A stretch of 39,835 bases of DNA, taken from contig JASKKI010000015.1 in assembly GCA_030154225.1 (NCBI GenBank), forward strand, positions 1 to 39,835, in the 5' to 3' direction. The notes under the pieces were generated by a model, which did not search any database, was not told the DNA's origin, and worked only from the letters and a program-made list of their open reading frames with translations. A program made the translations under genes and the position numbers. This document shows positions 22,864-33,414 of this stretch, piece by piece (positions within the stretch are counted from its first letter, which is position 1; each line of letters begins with the position of its first letter). The stretch comes from Clostridia bacterium (GTDB taxonomy: Bacteria > Bacillota > Peptococcia > Peptococcales > BICA1-8).

Positions 22864-23433
22864 TTGGTTTTAGTGAAAATAGGTATTCTGGCTACACCGG
22901 AATCCTTAGGTGGACATATTAAAACCTTGCTGAAATGTCATATAGATGTTGTTAAGGTTGAAAGGTCTCACCAATTAAATGAAATTGATGGTTTAATAAT
23001 TTCAGGGGAAGATAATGTAGAACTTGAAGAATTAATATTAAATTTAAAATTAGTAAATAAGATTTTAAAAATGGCAAAAAATGACTTTCCTATTTTTGGT
23101 ATAAGTGAAGGTACCAGTATATTATCAAAAAATAAAGGAAAAAGTTTGGGATTAATTGATATTAGTGTAAATTTAGATAGTAAAAATTATTATTTTCAAA
23201 CTTTTTTAGAAATCCCGGCATTAGGTGAAACACCTTTTAAAGGAGTTTTTACTAAAGATTTATATATAGAAAAAGTTGCACCTAATGTAGGTATTTTATG
23301 TAAAATGGTAAATGGAAAAATAGTTTTTGTACGCCAGGGTAATTTTCTAGTAGCTACTTTTCATCCGGAACTGGCTCATGATTTAAGAATACATAAATAT
23401 TTTATTAAAATAGTTAAGGATGGATTAACATAA
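22864..23433 (+). CDS. PdxT-like class I glutamine amidotransferase homologue, catalytic Cys missing (probable pseudoenzyme)
   Basis: Co-linear with PdxT (LNEIDGLIISGEDN, PIFGISEGTSILSK, FHPELAHDLRIHKYF), but GTCAG is GISEG and PGGES is SGEDN. Confidence 0.8.
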   Translation: MVLVKIGILATPESLGGHIKTLLKCHIDVVKVERSHQLNEIDGLIISGEDNVELEELILNLKLVNKILKMAKNDFPIFGISEGTSILSKNKGKSLGLIDISVNLDSKNYYFQTFLEIPALGETPFKGVFTKDLYIEKVAPNVGILCKMVNGKIVFVRQGNFLVATFHPELAHDLRIHKYFIKIVKDGLT

Positions 23434-23451
23434 AATTTATAAAAATTTTTC

Positions 23452-23481
23452 TTGACAATACTCAAAACCATGTAGTAATAT
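23452..23481 (+). promoter_or_regulatory. Sigma-A-type promoter for the T-box leader
   Basis: TTGACA 23452-23457, 18-nt spacer, TAATAT 23476-23481. Confidence 0.7.
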
Positions 23482-23499
23482 ACTTTTAAATCTTAATAC

Positions 23500-23753
23500 T
23501 GTTATAAAACACAATGAAGGGGAACAAGTACTTTAAAAAACTATTACAGAGAGTTGGTGGCAGGTGGAAACCAACAGGGGTTTTTAGAGGAAATTCCGCC
23601 CTGGAGTGGGGTATGATGAATACAACCGGTTAACACGTCCGTTATCGTGTAATTGAGAGGGGTAATAGTATTTTCTTACTATTATTCAATTTGGGTGGCA
23701 ACACGGGTTATGAAGCTCGTCCCTGTAGTTTTACTGCATGGGCGGGCTTTTTT
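23500..23753 (+). promoter_or_regulatory. T-box riboswitch leader, probably tRNA-Ser responsive
   Basis: Stem I elements (CAAGTA, AGAGAG, GGTGG, CCTGGAGT), T-box AATTTGGGTGGCAACACGGG (23688-23707) and terminator AGCTCGTCCCTG...CATGGGCGGGCTTTTTT. Confidence 0.93.
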
Positions 23754-23818
23754 ATTTGATTTTGCCGGCAAATCATATAACTAGACACTATTAATTATTA
23801 ATAAAGGAGAGATTATAT

Positions 23819-24985
23819 ATGTATGAAAAACAATTATTGTTAATACCAGGTCCGACTATGATTCCTCCAAGAGTACTTAGAGCCATGAGTGTTCCTCCTA
23901 TGGGACACCGTTCCCAGAAATTTAGCCAGGTTGTCAAAGAAGTATCTGAAAATCTGAAAAAAGTATTTCAAACCAAAAATGATGTATATATTTTAACTGC
24001 ATCCGGTACAGGAGCTATGGAAGCAGCTGTTACTAACTTTGTTAATCCTGGAGATAAGGTTTTAGTGCTGGTAAATGGTAAATTTGGTGATCGGTTTGCT
24101 AAAATAAATAAACGTTATGGTGTGGAAGTAATCAGAAAAGATTTTGAACTGGGTAAACCTGCCGATCCTAAAATTGTGAAAGAAATCCTTTTAGAAGATA
24201 AAGGGCAGGAAATAAAAGCTGTTTTTGTTCAGCAAAATGAAACTTCTACCGGGATATTAAATAATATTAAGGCAATCAAGGAGGCAATGGCTGACCATCC
24301 GGCTTTGTTGATAGTAGATAGTATTTCCGGTATGGCTGTTGCTAATTTTCCGGTAGATGAATGGGGTGCAGATGTTGTAGTAGCAGGTTCACAAAAGGCA
24401 TTTATGTTACCACCGGGATTAGCTTTTATTTCTGTGAGTGAAAAAGCCTGGAAGGTTAATGAAACCTGTAAAAACTATAATTTTTATTTTGACCTACAGG
24501 CAGCCCGCAAAAATTTAACTAAAGATACAACACCTTTTACTCCGGCAACAGCTTTGATTTTAGGATTGAAAGAATCTTTGAATATTATTCTAAACGAGGG
24601 TTTAGAAAATATTTATAAAAAACAAGAGAAGTTTAAAGAAATGGTCAGGGAAGCAGTAAAAGCTTTATGTTTAGAGTTATTAGTTAAAGATGAGAAGTCA
24701 GCTTCTCCAGCTATTACAGCTATAAAAGTTCCGGATAATATCCAATGGAAAGATTTAAACAATATTTTATTAAATGACTTTAATGTACAAATAGCAGGTG
24801 GTCAGGATGATTTAAAAGGTAAAATATTTAGAATTGGTCATATCGGTTATGTTCAAGATATGGATTTATTAACTGCAGTAGCTGCATTGGAAATGGCCTT
24901 GTATAAATTAGGTTTTATTAAAGAACTAGGAATAGGTGTCAAAGCTTGTCAACAGGTAATTTTAAAACATAAGGAGGAAGCATAA
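23819..24985 (+). CDS. Class V PLP aminotransferase (alanine/serine-glyoxylate type; candidate phosphoserine transaminase)
   Basis: LLIPGPTMIPPRVLRAM, MGHRSQKF, VVAGSQKAFMLPPGLAF; directly upstream of serA. Confidence 0.9.
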   Translation: MYEKQLLLIPGPTMIPPRVLRAMSVPPMGHRSQKFSQVVKEVSENLKKVFQTKNDVYILTASGTGAMEAAVTNFVNPGDKVLVLVNGKFGDRFAKINKRYGVEVIRKDFELGKPADPKIVKEILLEDKGQEIKAVFVQQNETSTGILNNIKAIKEAMADHPALLIVDSISGMAVANFPVDEWGADVVVAGSQKAFMLPPGLAFISVSEKAWKVNETCKNYNFYFDLQAARKNLTKDTTPFTPATALILGLKESLNIILNEGLENIYKKQEKFKEMVREAVKALCLELLVKDEKSASPAITAIKVPDNIQWKDLNNILLNDFNVQIAGGQDDLKGKIFRIGHIGYVQDMDLLTAVAALEMALYKLGFIKELGIGVKACQQVILKHKEEA

Positions 24986-26565
24986 TGAAAATATTAATAT
25001 GTGATCCAATTTCCGAAGAAGGTTTAAAGCTTTTATATGACACTCCCGGACTGGAAATAACCACTAAGTATAAAAGTACGGAAGAAGAGTTGATTGAAAT
25101 TGTACCTGAGTATCAGGCTATTTTGGTTCGCAGTCAAACTAAAATAACAGCATCTATTATCGAAAATGCCAAACAGCTGAAAGTTATCGGCCGGGCAGGT
25201 GTTGGAGTAGATAATATAGATGTAGATGCTGCAACCTTGAAAGGGGTAGTAGTTGTAAATGCACCTGAAGGAAATACAATAGCAGCGGCAGAGCATACAA
25301 TGGCTATGATGCTTGCCGTGGCTAGGAGTATTCCTCAGGCTAACTATAAATTGAGAAATGGTGAATGGGATCGGAAAACTTTTATGGGAGTGGAATTAAG
25401 AAATAAAACATTAGGTATAATAGGCTTGGGGAAAATTGGATCCCAGGTAGCAAAAAGGGCTAAAGCTTTTGATATGAAGGTAGTAGGTTATGACCCCTAT
25501 ATTAGTAAAGCAAAAGCCAAATTACTTGATATAGAAATGTTAGATCTGATAAATCTTTTTATTGTCAGTGACTTCATCACAATTCATTTACCAAAGACTG
25601 AAGAAACAAAAAATATGTTAAACAAAGAAGCTTTTTCTTTAATGAAAGATGGAGTTAGAATTGTCAATTGTGCCCGGGGTGGTATCATAGATGAAGAAGC
25701 ATTAAAGGAAGCTATTGAAATAGGTAAAGTAGCAGGAGCTGCCTTAGACGTGTTCGCTAAAGAGCCTAATGTGGATAGCCCATTAATTCAGATGCCTCAG
25801 GTTGTAGCCACTCCCCATTTAGGTGCTTCTACTGAAGAAGCCCAGGTAACGGTCGCTCAAGAGGTAGCAGAAGAGGTATTAAGGGTATTAAAAGGTGAAC
25901 CAGTTAAAACAGCAGTAAATATTCCATTTATTAAACCCGAATTGTTACCTATTGTTAAACCTTATTTGGGATTAGCTGAAACCCTAGGTAAACTTATCTC
26001 CCAGCTCATGGATAAACCAATAGAATATGTAAAAATTGATTTTAACGGTGATATAGCTAATTATGATTTAACTACTTTAACCAATACTATCCTCAAAGGT
26101 TTACTTCGTCCAGTTTTACAAGATTCGGTAAATTATGTAAATGCACCGGTTGTTGCTAAAAATAGGGGTATTAAAGTTGAAGAAGCTAAATCACAGGAAT
26201 TGAAAAACTACGCCAACTTAATTTCTCTGGAAGTAAAAGGGAACGGAACTACCCATCAACTAGCTGGTACTATTTTCAGTAATGGTGAAGTAAAATTGGT
26301 TCAACTAGATAACTTTTCAATGGATACTACACTGGCTGAGCACATGTTAATCGTTCCTCATAGTGATAAACCGGGGATGATTGGCCAAGTAGGTACCATT
26401 TTAGGAGAGTATAAAATAAATGTAGCAGGGATGCAGGTTGGTCGTAAGGAAATAGGTGGTAATGCTGTGATGGTAATGGCCGTAGATGATATTGTACCAG
26501 AAATAGCCTTAGAAAAAATGAGGAAAATCGATGGTATTTTTGACGTAAGATATGTTTCCCTGTAA
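24985..26565 (+). CDS. serA: D-3-phosphoglycerate dehydrogenase
   Basis: [39 protein letters not shown]-terminal ACT domain; start overlaps the aminotransferase stop. Confidence 0.97.
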   Translation: MKILICDPISEEGLKLLYDTPGLEITTKYKSTEEELIEIVPEYQAILVRSQTKITASIIENAKQLKVIGRAGVGVDNIDVDAATLKGVVVVNAPEGNTIAAAEHTMAMMLAVARSIPQANYKLRNGEWDRKTFMGVELRNKTLGIIGLGKIGSQVAKRAKAFDMKVVGYDPYISKAKAKLLDIEMLDLINLFIVSDFITIHLPKTEETKNMLNKEAFSLMKDGVRIVNCARGGIIDEEALKEAIEIGKVAGAALDVFAKEPNVDSPLIQMPQVVATPHLGASTEEAQVTVAQEVAEEVLRVLKGEPVKTAVNIPFIKPELLPIVKPYLGLAETLGKLISQLMDKPIEYVKIDFNGDIANYDLTTLTNTILKGLLRPVLQDSVNYVNAPVVAKNRGIKVEEAKSQELKNYANLISLEVKGNGTTHQLAGTIFSNGEVKLVQLDNFSMDTTLAEHMLIVPHSDKPGMIGQVGTILGEYKINVAGMQVGRKEIGGNAVMVMAVDDIVPEIALEKMRKIDGIFDVRYVSL

Positions 26566-26574
26566 AATAAAAAT

Positions 26575-26655
26575 TAGTGACTAGTTAATAGTGATTAGTA
26601 GCTGTTATTTTTAACTAAGCTACTAGTCACTAGTAACTAATAACTAGTAACTAAT
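26575..26655. repeat. Low-complexity inverted-repeat spacer (TAACTAG/AGTGACTA words) between serA and serS
   Basis: TTAGTGACTAGTTA pairs with TAACTAGTAACTAA; TGATTAGTAGCT pairs with AGCTACTAGTCA. Confidence 0.7.
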
Positions 26656-26669
26656 TATGTGAGGTGTAG

Positions 26670-27939
<1,270 letters not shown>

Positions 27940-27941
<2 letters not shown>

Positions 27942-28057
27942 GTGTGTAGAGATTAAGGCTAAGGTTAAGATAAATCTTTTTAAAGTGTTTTTCTCAACCT
28001 CAACCTAGTAAAGCTAAACCTTAGCCTTCTCTTACTCACTATCACACTCACACACTT
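27940..28057. repeat. Long imperfect inverted repeat after serS
   Basis: AAGTGTGT..AAGGCTAAGGTT (left) vs AACCTTAGCCTT..ACACACTT (right). Confidence 0.7.
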
Positions 28058-28080
28058 ATTTTGTCCCATTATTTCCCAGG

Positions 28081-28110
28081 TTGACATTAGCTGATATAAT
28101 ATGCTATACT
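28081..28110 (+). promoter_or_regulatory. Promoter of tRNA-Ser(UGA)
   Basis: TTGACA 28081-28086, 18-nt spacer, extended TGcTATACT (-10 at 28105-28110). Confidence 0.75.
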
Positions 28111-28175
28111 GTTTTTTGCGTTCGAAAAAACAAATATTATTTTATTACTAGTAATTAGCCACTAATAACTAATAT

Positions 28176-28265
28176 GGAGAGGTGTCCGAGCGGTTGAAGG
28201 AGGCGGTCTTGAAAACCGTTGAACCTTTACGGGTTCCGTGGGTTCGAATCCCACCCTCTCCGCCA
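28176..28265 (+). tRNA. tRNA-Ser (anticodon TGA)
   Basis: GGAGAGG..CCTCTCC acceptor, loop CTTGAAA, long variable arm, GGTTCGAATCC, encoded CCA. Confidence 0.97.
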
Positions 28266-28406
28266 TTCAAGAGGCAGGAAGCAAGAGGCTAGAAGCAGGA
28301 AAAAGAAACAAGAAGAAGTGAGAAGTAAGAATAAGATAATTGGAAAAGATTTAAACTAGTCAACAATTAAAATTTGTAGTATAATATTATTTGCGTTTAA
28401 TAACAT

Positions 28407-28500
28407 GGAGAGATGGCCGAGAGGCCGAAGGCGGTCGCCTGCTAAGCGATTATACGGGCTAATACCCGTATCGAGGGTTCGAATCCCTCTCTCTCCGCCA
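28407..28500 (+). tRNA. tRNA-Ser (anticodon GCT)
   Basis: GGAGAGA acceptor, loop CTGCTAA, long variable arm, GGTTCGAATCC, encoded CCA. Confidence 0.97.
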
Positions 28501-28505
28501 TATAT

Positions 28506-28582
<77 letters not shown>

Positions 28583-28585
28583 TTT

Positions 28586-28628
28586 TAAATAAAAAAAGAG
28601 CAGCAATTTGCTGTTCTTTTTTTATTTA
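28586..28628 (+). terminator. Intrinsic terminator after the tRNA-Ser/tRNA-Arg pair
   Basis: AAATAAAAAAAGAGCAGCAATTTGCTGTTCTTTTTTTATTT. Confidence 0.8.
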
Positions 28629-28650
28629 AAAAAAAGGAATTGTTAATGTT

Positions 28651-31600
28651 ATGTTTAAAAGTAAAATATTAGATTTTTCGATTAATTTTTACAATTTTAT
28701 AAAAAGTGAGGTAAAGTTTGTGAAAAGGTCATTTTTTATAATAGGAATAATATTATGTACCAGTATTTTAGTAAATTTATATCTACCTTATACATCTTTT
28801 AGTTTAGAAGATAATGTACCCCCGGTTATAACACTAAATGGAGATAATCCTTTTTTTTTGGAGGTAGGCACTGCATACATTGAACCGGGTTATATTGCAA
28901 TGGATAATTTAGACGGAGATATTACGGAACAAGTAACGGTTTCCGGTAGTGTTTACAGTGATCAAATAGGAACATATATACTTGAATATAATGTTACAGA
29001 TACAGCAGGAAATCCGGCTGAGGAAGTAACTCGAACTGTTGAAGTTATTGAAATGGTAGATAATACACCTCCAGTTATTTCGAACAATTCTAAAAATGGT
29101 ACAGAAGATGTAACTATTTCATTCAGGATAGAAAATTTTACATTTTACTATAGTGATGCTGAAAATGATCCTTTAGTGAAGATTAAAATTACTTCTTTAC
29201 CTGAAAATGGTCTGTTAAAGTTAAATGATACTAATGTTTTGTTAAATCAAGAAATATTAGTAGATGATCTTGGTGGTTTAACATTTGAACCAGCCCATAA
29301 CTGGTACGGTAGTACCGCATTTACATGGTTAGGTTATGATGGCACTGATTTTTCCACTTCCCCTGCAATTATGAAAATAAATATAGCTTCAATTAATGAT
29401 ATACCATCAACACCTGGACCGTTCATTACACCTGTTAATGGAGAAAAATTTAAAGGAGGGGAAACGGTTACTATTAGCTGGCAGCCATCTACAGATGAAG
29501 ATGGAGATACCCTTAAATATGAGCTATATTATAAAAATGAAGCCGGTAATTGGCTTTTAATCAGGGATATAAATGACCCACAAGCTACCAGTACAAATTT
29601 TAGCTATACATTACCTCATGATAATACTACCAATGCCCAGTTTCGAGTTAAAGCATATGATGGGACTACTTTTACCGGTTGGGGGCTCAGCCCCATCTTT
29701 ACGGTAGATAGTGAAGCACCTGTTATCCCAAATCTAACAATAACTAAAGAAGATGGTTCTGATTATGATCCTCTCCAGTGGACCAAGCAAAATGTGAATA
29801 TTACATTAAGTGGTGGTACCGATAATTTAACAGGTTTTTCTAGGCAGTATAAAATGGGTGATAGTGATTGGCTGACAGGGGATACAGCAACTGTATCTTC
29901 TGAAGGGATAACAGAATTATTCTATAGGACTATTGATGGTGTGGGAAATACCTCTGGTGAAAACAAGGTAATAATTAAAATTGATAAATCGGCTCCGGAG
30001 GACTTTCCTGTTATTTTAACCCCGCTAAGTGATAGTATAATCAGGATTTCTGGTAGTACAATTGATGCTAATGCAAGTTCTGCAAGTGGAATGCATGTTG
30101 CTGCTTACAGTTTTTATAACCCGGTAACAGATTCCTGGACTGAATGGACGGACAATACAACTTATGAACTGTCCGGTTTATCCCCAAACACTCAATACAG
30201 TTTAAAAATGAAGGCCCGGGATGTTCTGGGTAATGAAAGATTAAGCCAAAGTTATGCTAAATATACATTAGCTAAAGATGCCCAACAAATAAATGTTTCA
30301 AGTAGACAAAATACAATTCTTATATTTGATATAATAAACTCCGATGACAATGGAATAAACCCGGAACACAAAATAGAGGTCAAATCAAAAGGGACAGGTA
30401 TAGTGGAAGGCTTTTCAGATTTTAGCCAGGAGACAACAGGTAGGGTAGTAAGTGGTCTAACCCCGGGAACTGAATATGAAGTTTGGCTTACTACTCGTAA
30501 TGGTGATTATATTGAAAATACTCCGGTAAAATTAATAGAGAGTATTTTTACCAATAGAAAACCAAGTATCATTTTATTAAATGCTGATGGGTCTACATAT
30601 TTTGTGGGTTTAGAAAACATTACTTTATCCTGGAATTTTGAAGATTTAGATAGTGATGAAGTTAATTACATAATTCAAGTGGGAACCTCCAGTGGAATTT
30701 CCGATAAAATAAATGGTATACCTTCTTCCGGAAGCACAGGGTTAAGTCATACTTTTAATATTAACAATAAAGAAGACTGGCCTGTTGGGACATATTACTG
30801 GCGGGTAGTTGCTAATGATGGTAAAGCCATTGTAACTTCGGAAGAAAAGACCTTTATAATCGTTGATAATATACCACCGGTCATTACTCTAAAGGGGGAT
30901 AATAAGATATTTATATCCCGAGGGAGTACCTATATTGAGCAAGGTGCAACCGCCACCGATAATTATGATGGGAATATCTCGGAAAAAATAGAGATAAGTG
31001 GGGAAGTAAATACAAATATAGAAGGAACTTATTTTGTCCAATATAATGTCATTGACAGTTCCGGCAATAAAGCTTCTCAGATGTCTAGGGAAATAGTTGT
31101 CATAGATAAAGATAATGATGATAAAAGTATTAAAAGAGTAGATATTTCCAAAACATTTATTTCAGAGGATGTGGTTGAACAACTTTTAATTGCTAGGGAT
31201 TATGATAAAGAAGTTATTTTTAAAATTGCAGAAAATACTAAACAACAAGTAATTTTAACCAATGGTTCATTAAGAAAATTAATAAAAGAAAAAGTAAATT
31301 TTGTTATAAAAAACCATCAGGTAATAATAAACATTCCTGTAGATGCTATCCAAGTAAATAAAATAGCTAGTATATCCGATGGGTCTAAAAAGGATTTACA
31401 AATAGTACTTAATATAAATATATTAACTGAAAATCTTCTAGATATGGCAAAAAATAAGGAAGCCTCTCTGAAACCGGTGTCTAATATATTCGAATTCAGC
31501 TTAACAGGAAAACTAGGTGGGAAAAGTATGCCTATCGAATTACAAGGAGAAAGTAAAGTAAATGTAAAATTACTGCTTTCCCAAAAGATATTAAAACAAA

Positions 31601-32319
31601 TAGACCATTTGAAAAACTTAAATGTATATAAATTTGATGAAAATATGAAACAGTGGGTATATGTTAGAACAAAAGTTGATTTAGTTAACCAAAATACTGG
31701 TTTTACAACTAAAAATTTAAATAATAAATATAGGATTATGGAATATGAGAAATCTTTTCAAGATCTGCAAGGACATTGGGCGCAAAAAGATATAGAATTT
31801 TTGGCTTGCAAGTATGTTGTCAGGGGTATTACTGAAAAAATATTTAATCCTGAAAGCCCTATTACTAGGGCAGAATTCACATCAATGCTAATTCGCGCTT
31901 TGGGTGTGGATGAAGATGGAGGTATAAAACAAACCTTTAAAGATGTGAAACCTGATACCTGGTATTACGGAAGTATAGAAGCAGCATTTAGAACTGGTAT
32001 AGTAAGAGGTATTAGTAAAGATAAATTTAAACCCAATGAACCCATTACCCGGGAGCAAATAGCAGCAATGATAATTAGGGCTTTGAAAATATCCGGGTAT
32101 GAATTAGAAAAAAATACTCAAGAGTATCAAACAGTTTTAGGACAATTTAAAGATAAAGATAAAATAGCAAGTTGGGGTTTAGAGGATATGGCTAAAGCGG
32201 TAAGATTAGGAATTATTAAGGGAATAAGTTTTAACCAAATAGCACCCGGAAAAAATGCAACTCGAGCTCAAGGAGCAGTTATGATAAATCGATTAATAAA
32301 ATTAGCAGACTTATTTTAA
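28651..32319 (+). CDS. Large secreted surface protein: signal peptide, two DUF5011/HYR-like Ig domains, cadherin-like and FnIII-like repeats, C-terminal SLH domains
   Basis: PPVITLNGDNPFFLEVGTAYIEPGYIAMDNLDGDIT and PPVITLKGDNKIFISRGSTYIEQGATATDNYDGNIS; SLH repeats FQDLQGHWAQKDIEFLACKYVVRGITEKIFNPESPITRAEFTSMLIRAL etc. Alternative in-frame GTG start at 28720 after GAGGT. Confidence 0.9.
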   Translation: MFKSKILDFSINFYNFIKSEVKFVKRSFFIIGIILCTSILVNLYLPYTSFSLEDNVPPVITLNGDNPFFLEVGTAYIEPGYIAMDNLDGDITEQVTVSGSVYSDQIGTYILEYNVTDTAGNPAEEVTRTVEVIEMVDNTPPVISNNSKNGTEDVTISFRIENFTFYYSDAENDPLVKIKITSLPENGLLKLNDTNVLLNQEILVDDLGGLTFEPAHNWYGSTAFTWLGYDGTDFSTSPAIMKINIASINDIPSTPGPFITPVNGEKFKGGETVTISWQPSTDEDGDTLKYELYYKNEAGNWLLIRDINDPQATSTNFSYTLPHDNTTNAQFRVKAYDGTTFTGWGLSPIFTVDSEAPVIPNLTITKEDGSDYDPLQWTKQNVNITLSGGTDNLTGFSRQYKMGDSDWLTGDTATVSSEGITELFYRTIDGVGNTSGENKVIIKIDKSAPEDFPVILTPLSDSIIRISGSTIDANASSASGMHVAAYSFYNPVTDSWTEWTDNTTYELSGLSPNTQYSLKMKARDVLGNERLSQSYAKYTLAKDAQQINVSSRQNTILIFDIINSDDNGINPEHKIEVKSKGTGIVEGFSDFSQETTGRVVSGLTPGTEYEVWLTTRNGDYIENTPVKLIESIFTNRKPSIILLNADGSTYFVGLENITLSWNFEDLDSDEVNYIIQVGTSSGISDKINGIPSSGSTGLSHTFNINNKEDWPVGTYYWRVVANDGKAIVTSEEKTFIIVDNIPPVITLKGDNKIFISRGSTYIEQGATATDNYDGNISEKIEISGEVNTNIEGTYFVQYNVIDSSGNKASQMSREIVVIDKDNDDKSIKRVDISKTFISEDVVEQLLIARDYDKEVIFKIAENTKQQVILTNGSLRKLIKEKVNFVIKNHQVIINIPVDAIQVNKIASISDGSKKDLQIVLNINILTENLLDMAKNKEASLKPVSNIFEFSLTGKLGGKSMPIELQGESKVNVKLLLSQKILKQIDHLKNLNVYKFDENMKQWVYVRTKVDLVNQNTGFTTKNLNNKYRIMEYEKSFQDLQGHWAQKDIEFLACKYVVRGITEKIFNPESPITRAEFTSMLIRALGVDEDGGIKQTFKDVKPDTWYYGSIEAAFRTGIVRGISKDKFKPNEPITREQIAAMIIRALKISGYELEKNTQEYQTVLGQFKDKDKIASWGLEDMAKAVRLGIIKGISFNQIAPGKNATRAQGAVMINRLIKLADLF

Positions 32320-32343
32320 ATATAAATGCCAAAATTTGACCTT

Positions 32344-32372
32344 TTGACAAAATGTGAAATTCATTGTATTAT
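32344..32372 (+). promoter_or_regulatory. Promoter of tRNA-Arg(CCU)
   Basis: TTGACA 32344-32349, 17-nt spacer, TATTAT 32367-32372, 17 nt before tRNA 5' end. Confidence 0.8.
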
Positions 32373-32388
32373 TTAATTTAGACTATGT

Positions 32389-32465
32389 GCGCCCGTAGCT
32401 CAGGAGGAAAGAGCAGCGGTTTCCTAAACCGCGTGCCAGGGGTTCGAGTCCTCTCGGGCGCACCA
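32389..32465 (+). tRNA. tRNA-Arg (anticodon CCT)
   Basis: GCGCCCG..CGGGCGC acceptor, GCGGT-TTCCTAA-ACCGC anticodon arm, encoded CCA. Confidence 0.96.
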
Positions 32466-32475
32466 TTTATTAATT

Positions 32476-32526
32476 GGGGACAATCCATTGACCCTTAATC
32501 AAACTGTAAAATAAAGGTGTGTCCCC
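32476..32526. repeat. GGGGACA...TGTCCCC inverted-repeat element
   Basis: GGGGACA 32476-32482 and TGTCCCC 32520-32526 flanking ATCCATTGACCCTTAATC. Confidence 0.6.
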
Positions 32527-32541
32527 TTTCCTATTAAGGTT

Positions 32542-33006
32542 GTGACCTTTATGGACCATGATTATTTTATGGAAAAAGCTCTAGAAGAAGCCCGTAAAGC
32601 CTTTGAGGAAAGTGAAGTACCTATAGGTGCTGTTATAGTTAAAGATGGCAAAATAATTGGGCGGGGGAGAAATCAAAGGGAGACCTTAAATGATCCAACA
32701 GCCCATGCTGAAATAATGGCTTTAAGGGATGCAGGGAAAAATTTAGGCACCTGGCGTCTGATAGGGGCCACCCTTTATGTAACTATTGAGCCCTGTCCTA
32801 TGTGTGCCGGGGCTTTAATCAACAGTAGGGTAGATACTGTAGTTTATGGTGCCGATGAGCCCAAATTTGGCTCAGCAGGCAGTAAGCTTAATTTACTACA
32901 ATTCCCGGGATTTAATCATCAGGTAAAAATTATTGGTCCTATAAAAGAAAAAGATTGTAAACAGCTGATGAAAGAGTTCTTCCAAAAACTGCGCTTAAAG
33001 AAATAA
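32542..33006 (+). CDS. tadA: tRNA-specific adenosine deaminase TadA
   Basis: VPIGAVIVKDGKIIGRGRNQRE, DPTAHAEIMALRDA, EPCPMCAGALI; start may be ATG at 32551. Confidence 0.96.
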   Translation: MTFMDHDYFMEKALEEARKAFEESEVPIGAVIVKDGKIIGRGRNQRETLNDPTAHAEIMALRDAGKNLGTWRLIGATLYVTIEPCPMCAGALINSRVDTVVYGADEPKFGSAGSKLNLLQFPGFNHQVKIIGPIKEKDCKQLMKEFFQKLRLKK

Positions 33007-33054
33007 AACTCAATTACTAATAACAAGTCGCCATTAGTAACTTATAAATAATTT

Positions 33055-33144
33055 GGAGAGATGGCCGAGTCTGGTTTAAGGCGCACGACTCGAAATCGTG
33101 TGAAGGTAACACTTCCGTGGGTTCGAATCCCACTCTCTCCGCCA
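33055..33144 (+). tRNA. tRNA-Ser (anticodon CGA)
   Basis: GGAGAGA acceptor, CACGA-CTCGAAA-TCGTG, long variable arm, encoded CCA. Confidence 0.97.
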
Positions 33145-33150
33145 GATATA

Positions 33151-33184
33151 TCAAGGGTTCCGCTATTTTAGCGGGACCCTTTGA
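33151..33184 (+). terminator. Terminator-like hairpin after tRNA-Ser(CGA)
   Basis: TCAAGGGTTCCGCTATTTTAGCGGGACCCTTTGA. Confidence 0.6.
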
Positions 33185-33216
33185 TTATATGTTTTACATT
33201 AAAAATCCAGGGTTCT

Positions 33217-33266
33217 GAAGGAATTCTTATATAAAATTAGCTAGAAACACCCTTCAAAATTCCTTC
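33217..33266. repeat. Inverted repeat GAAGGAATT / AATTCCTTC
   Basis: 9-bp arms at 33217-33225 and 33258-33266. Confidence 0.6.
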
Positions 33267-33414
33267 TAAGTGCAAGAATCAACAAAGAATTTGAAATATT
33301 TATTAAATTAAAACTTTTGCATGAAAAAATATTAAAAGGATTTACAGGGGGGATAAAGAATAATATTTAGAAGAGTGTTTATATTCCTATAGATGGTGTT
33401 AAGGGGGTAATTGT

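Noticed and set aside
32902-32915. AATTCCCGGGATTT in tadA as a second Noc-binding site
   Set aside because: Only about 11 of 14 matches to the NBS; not convincing.
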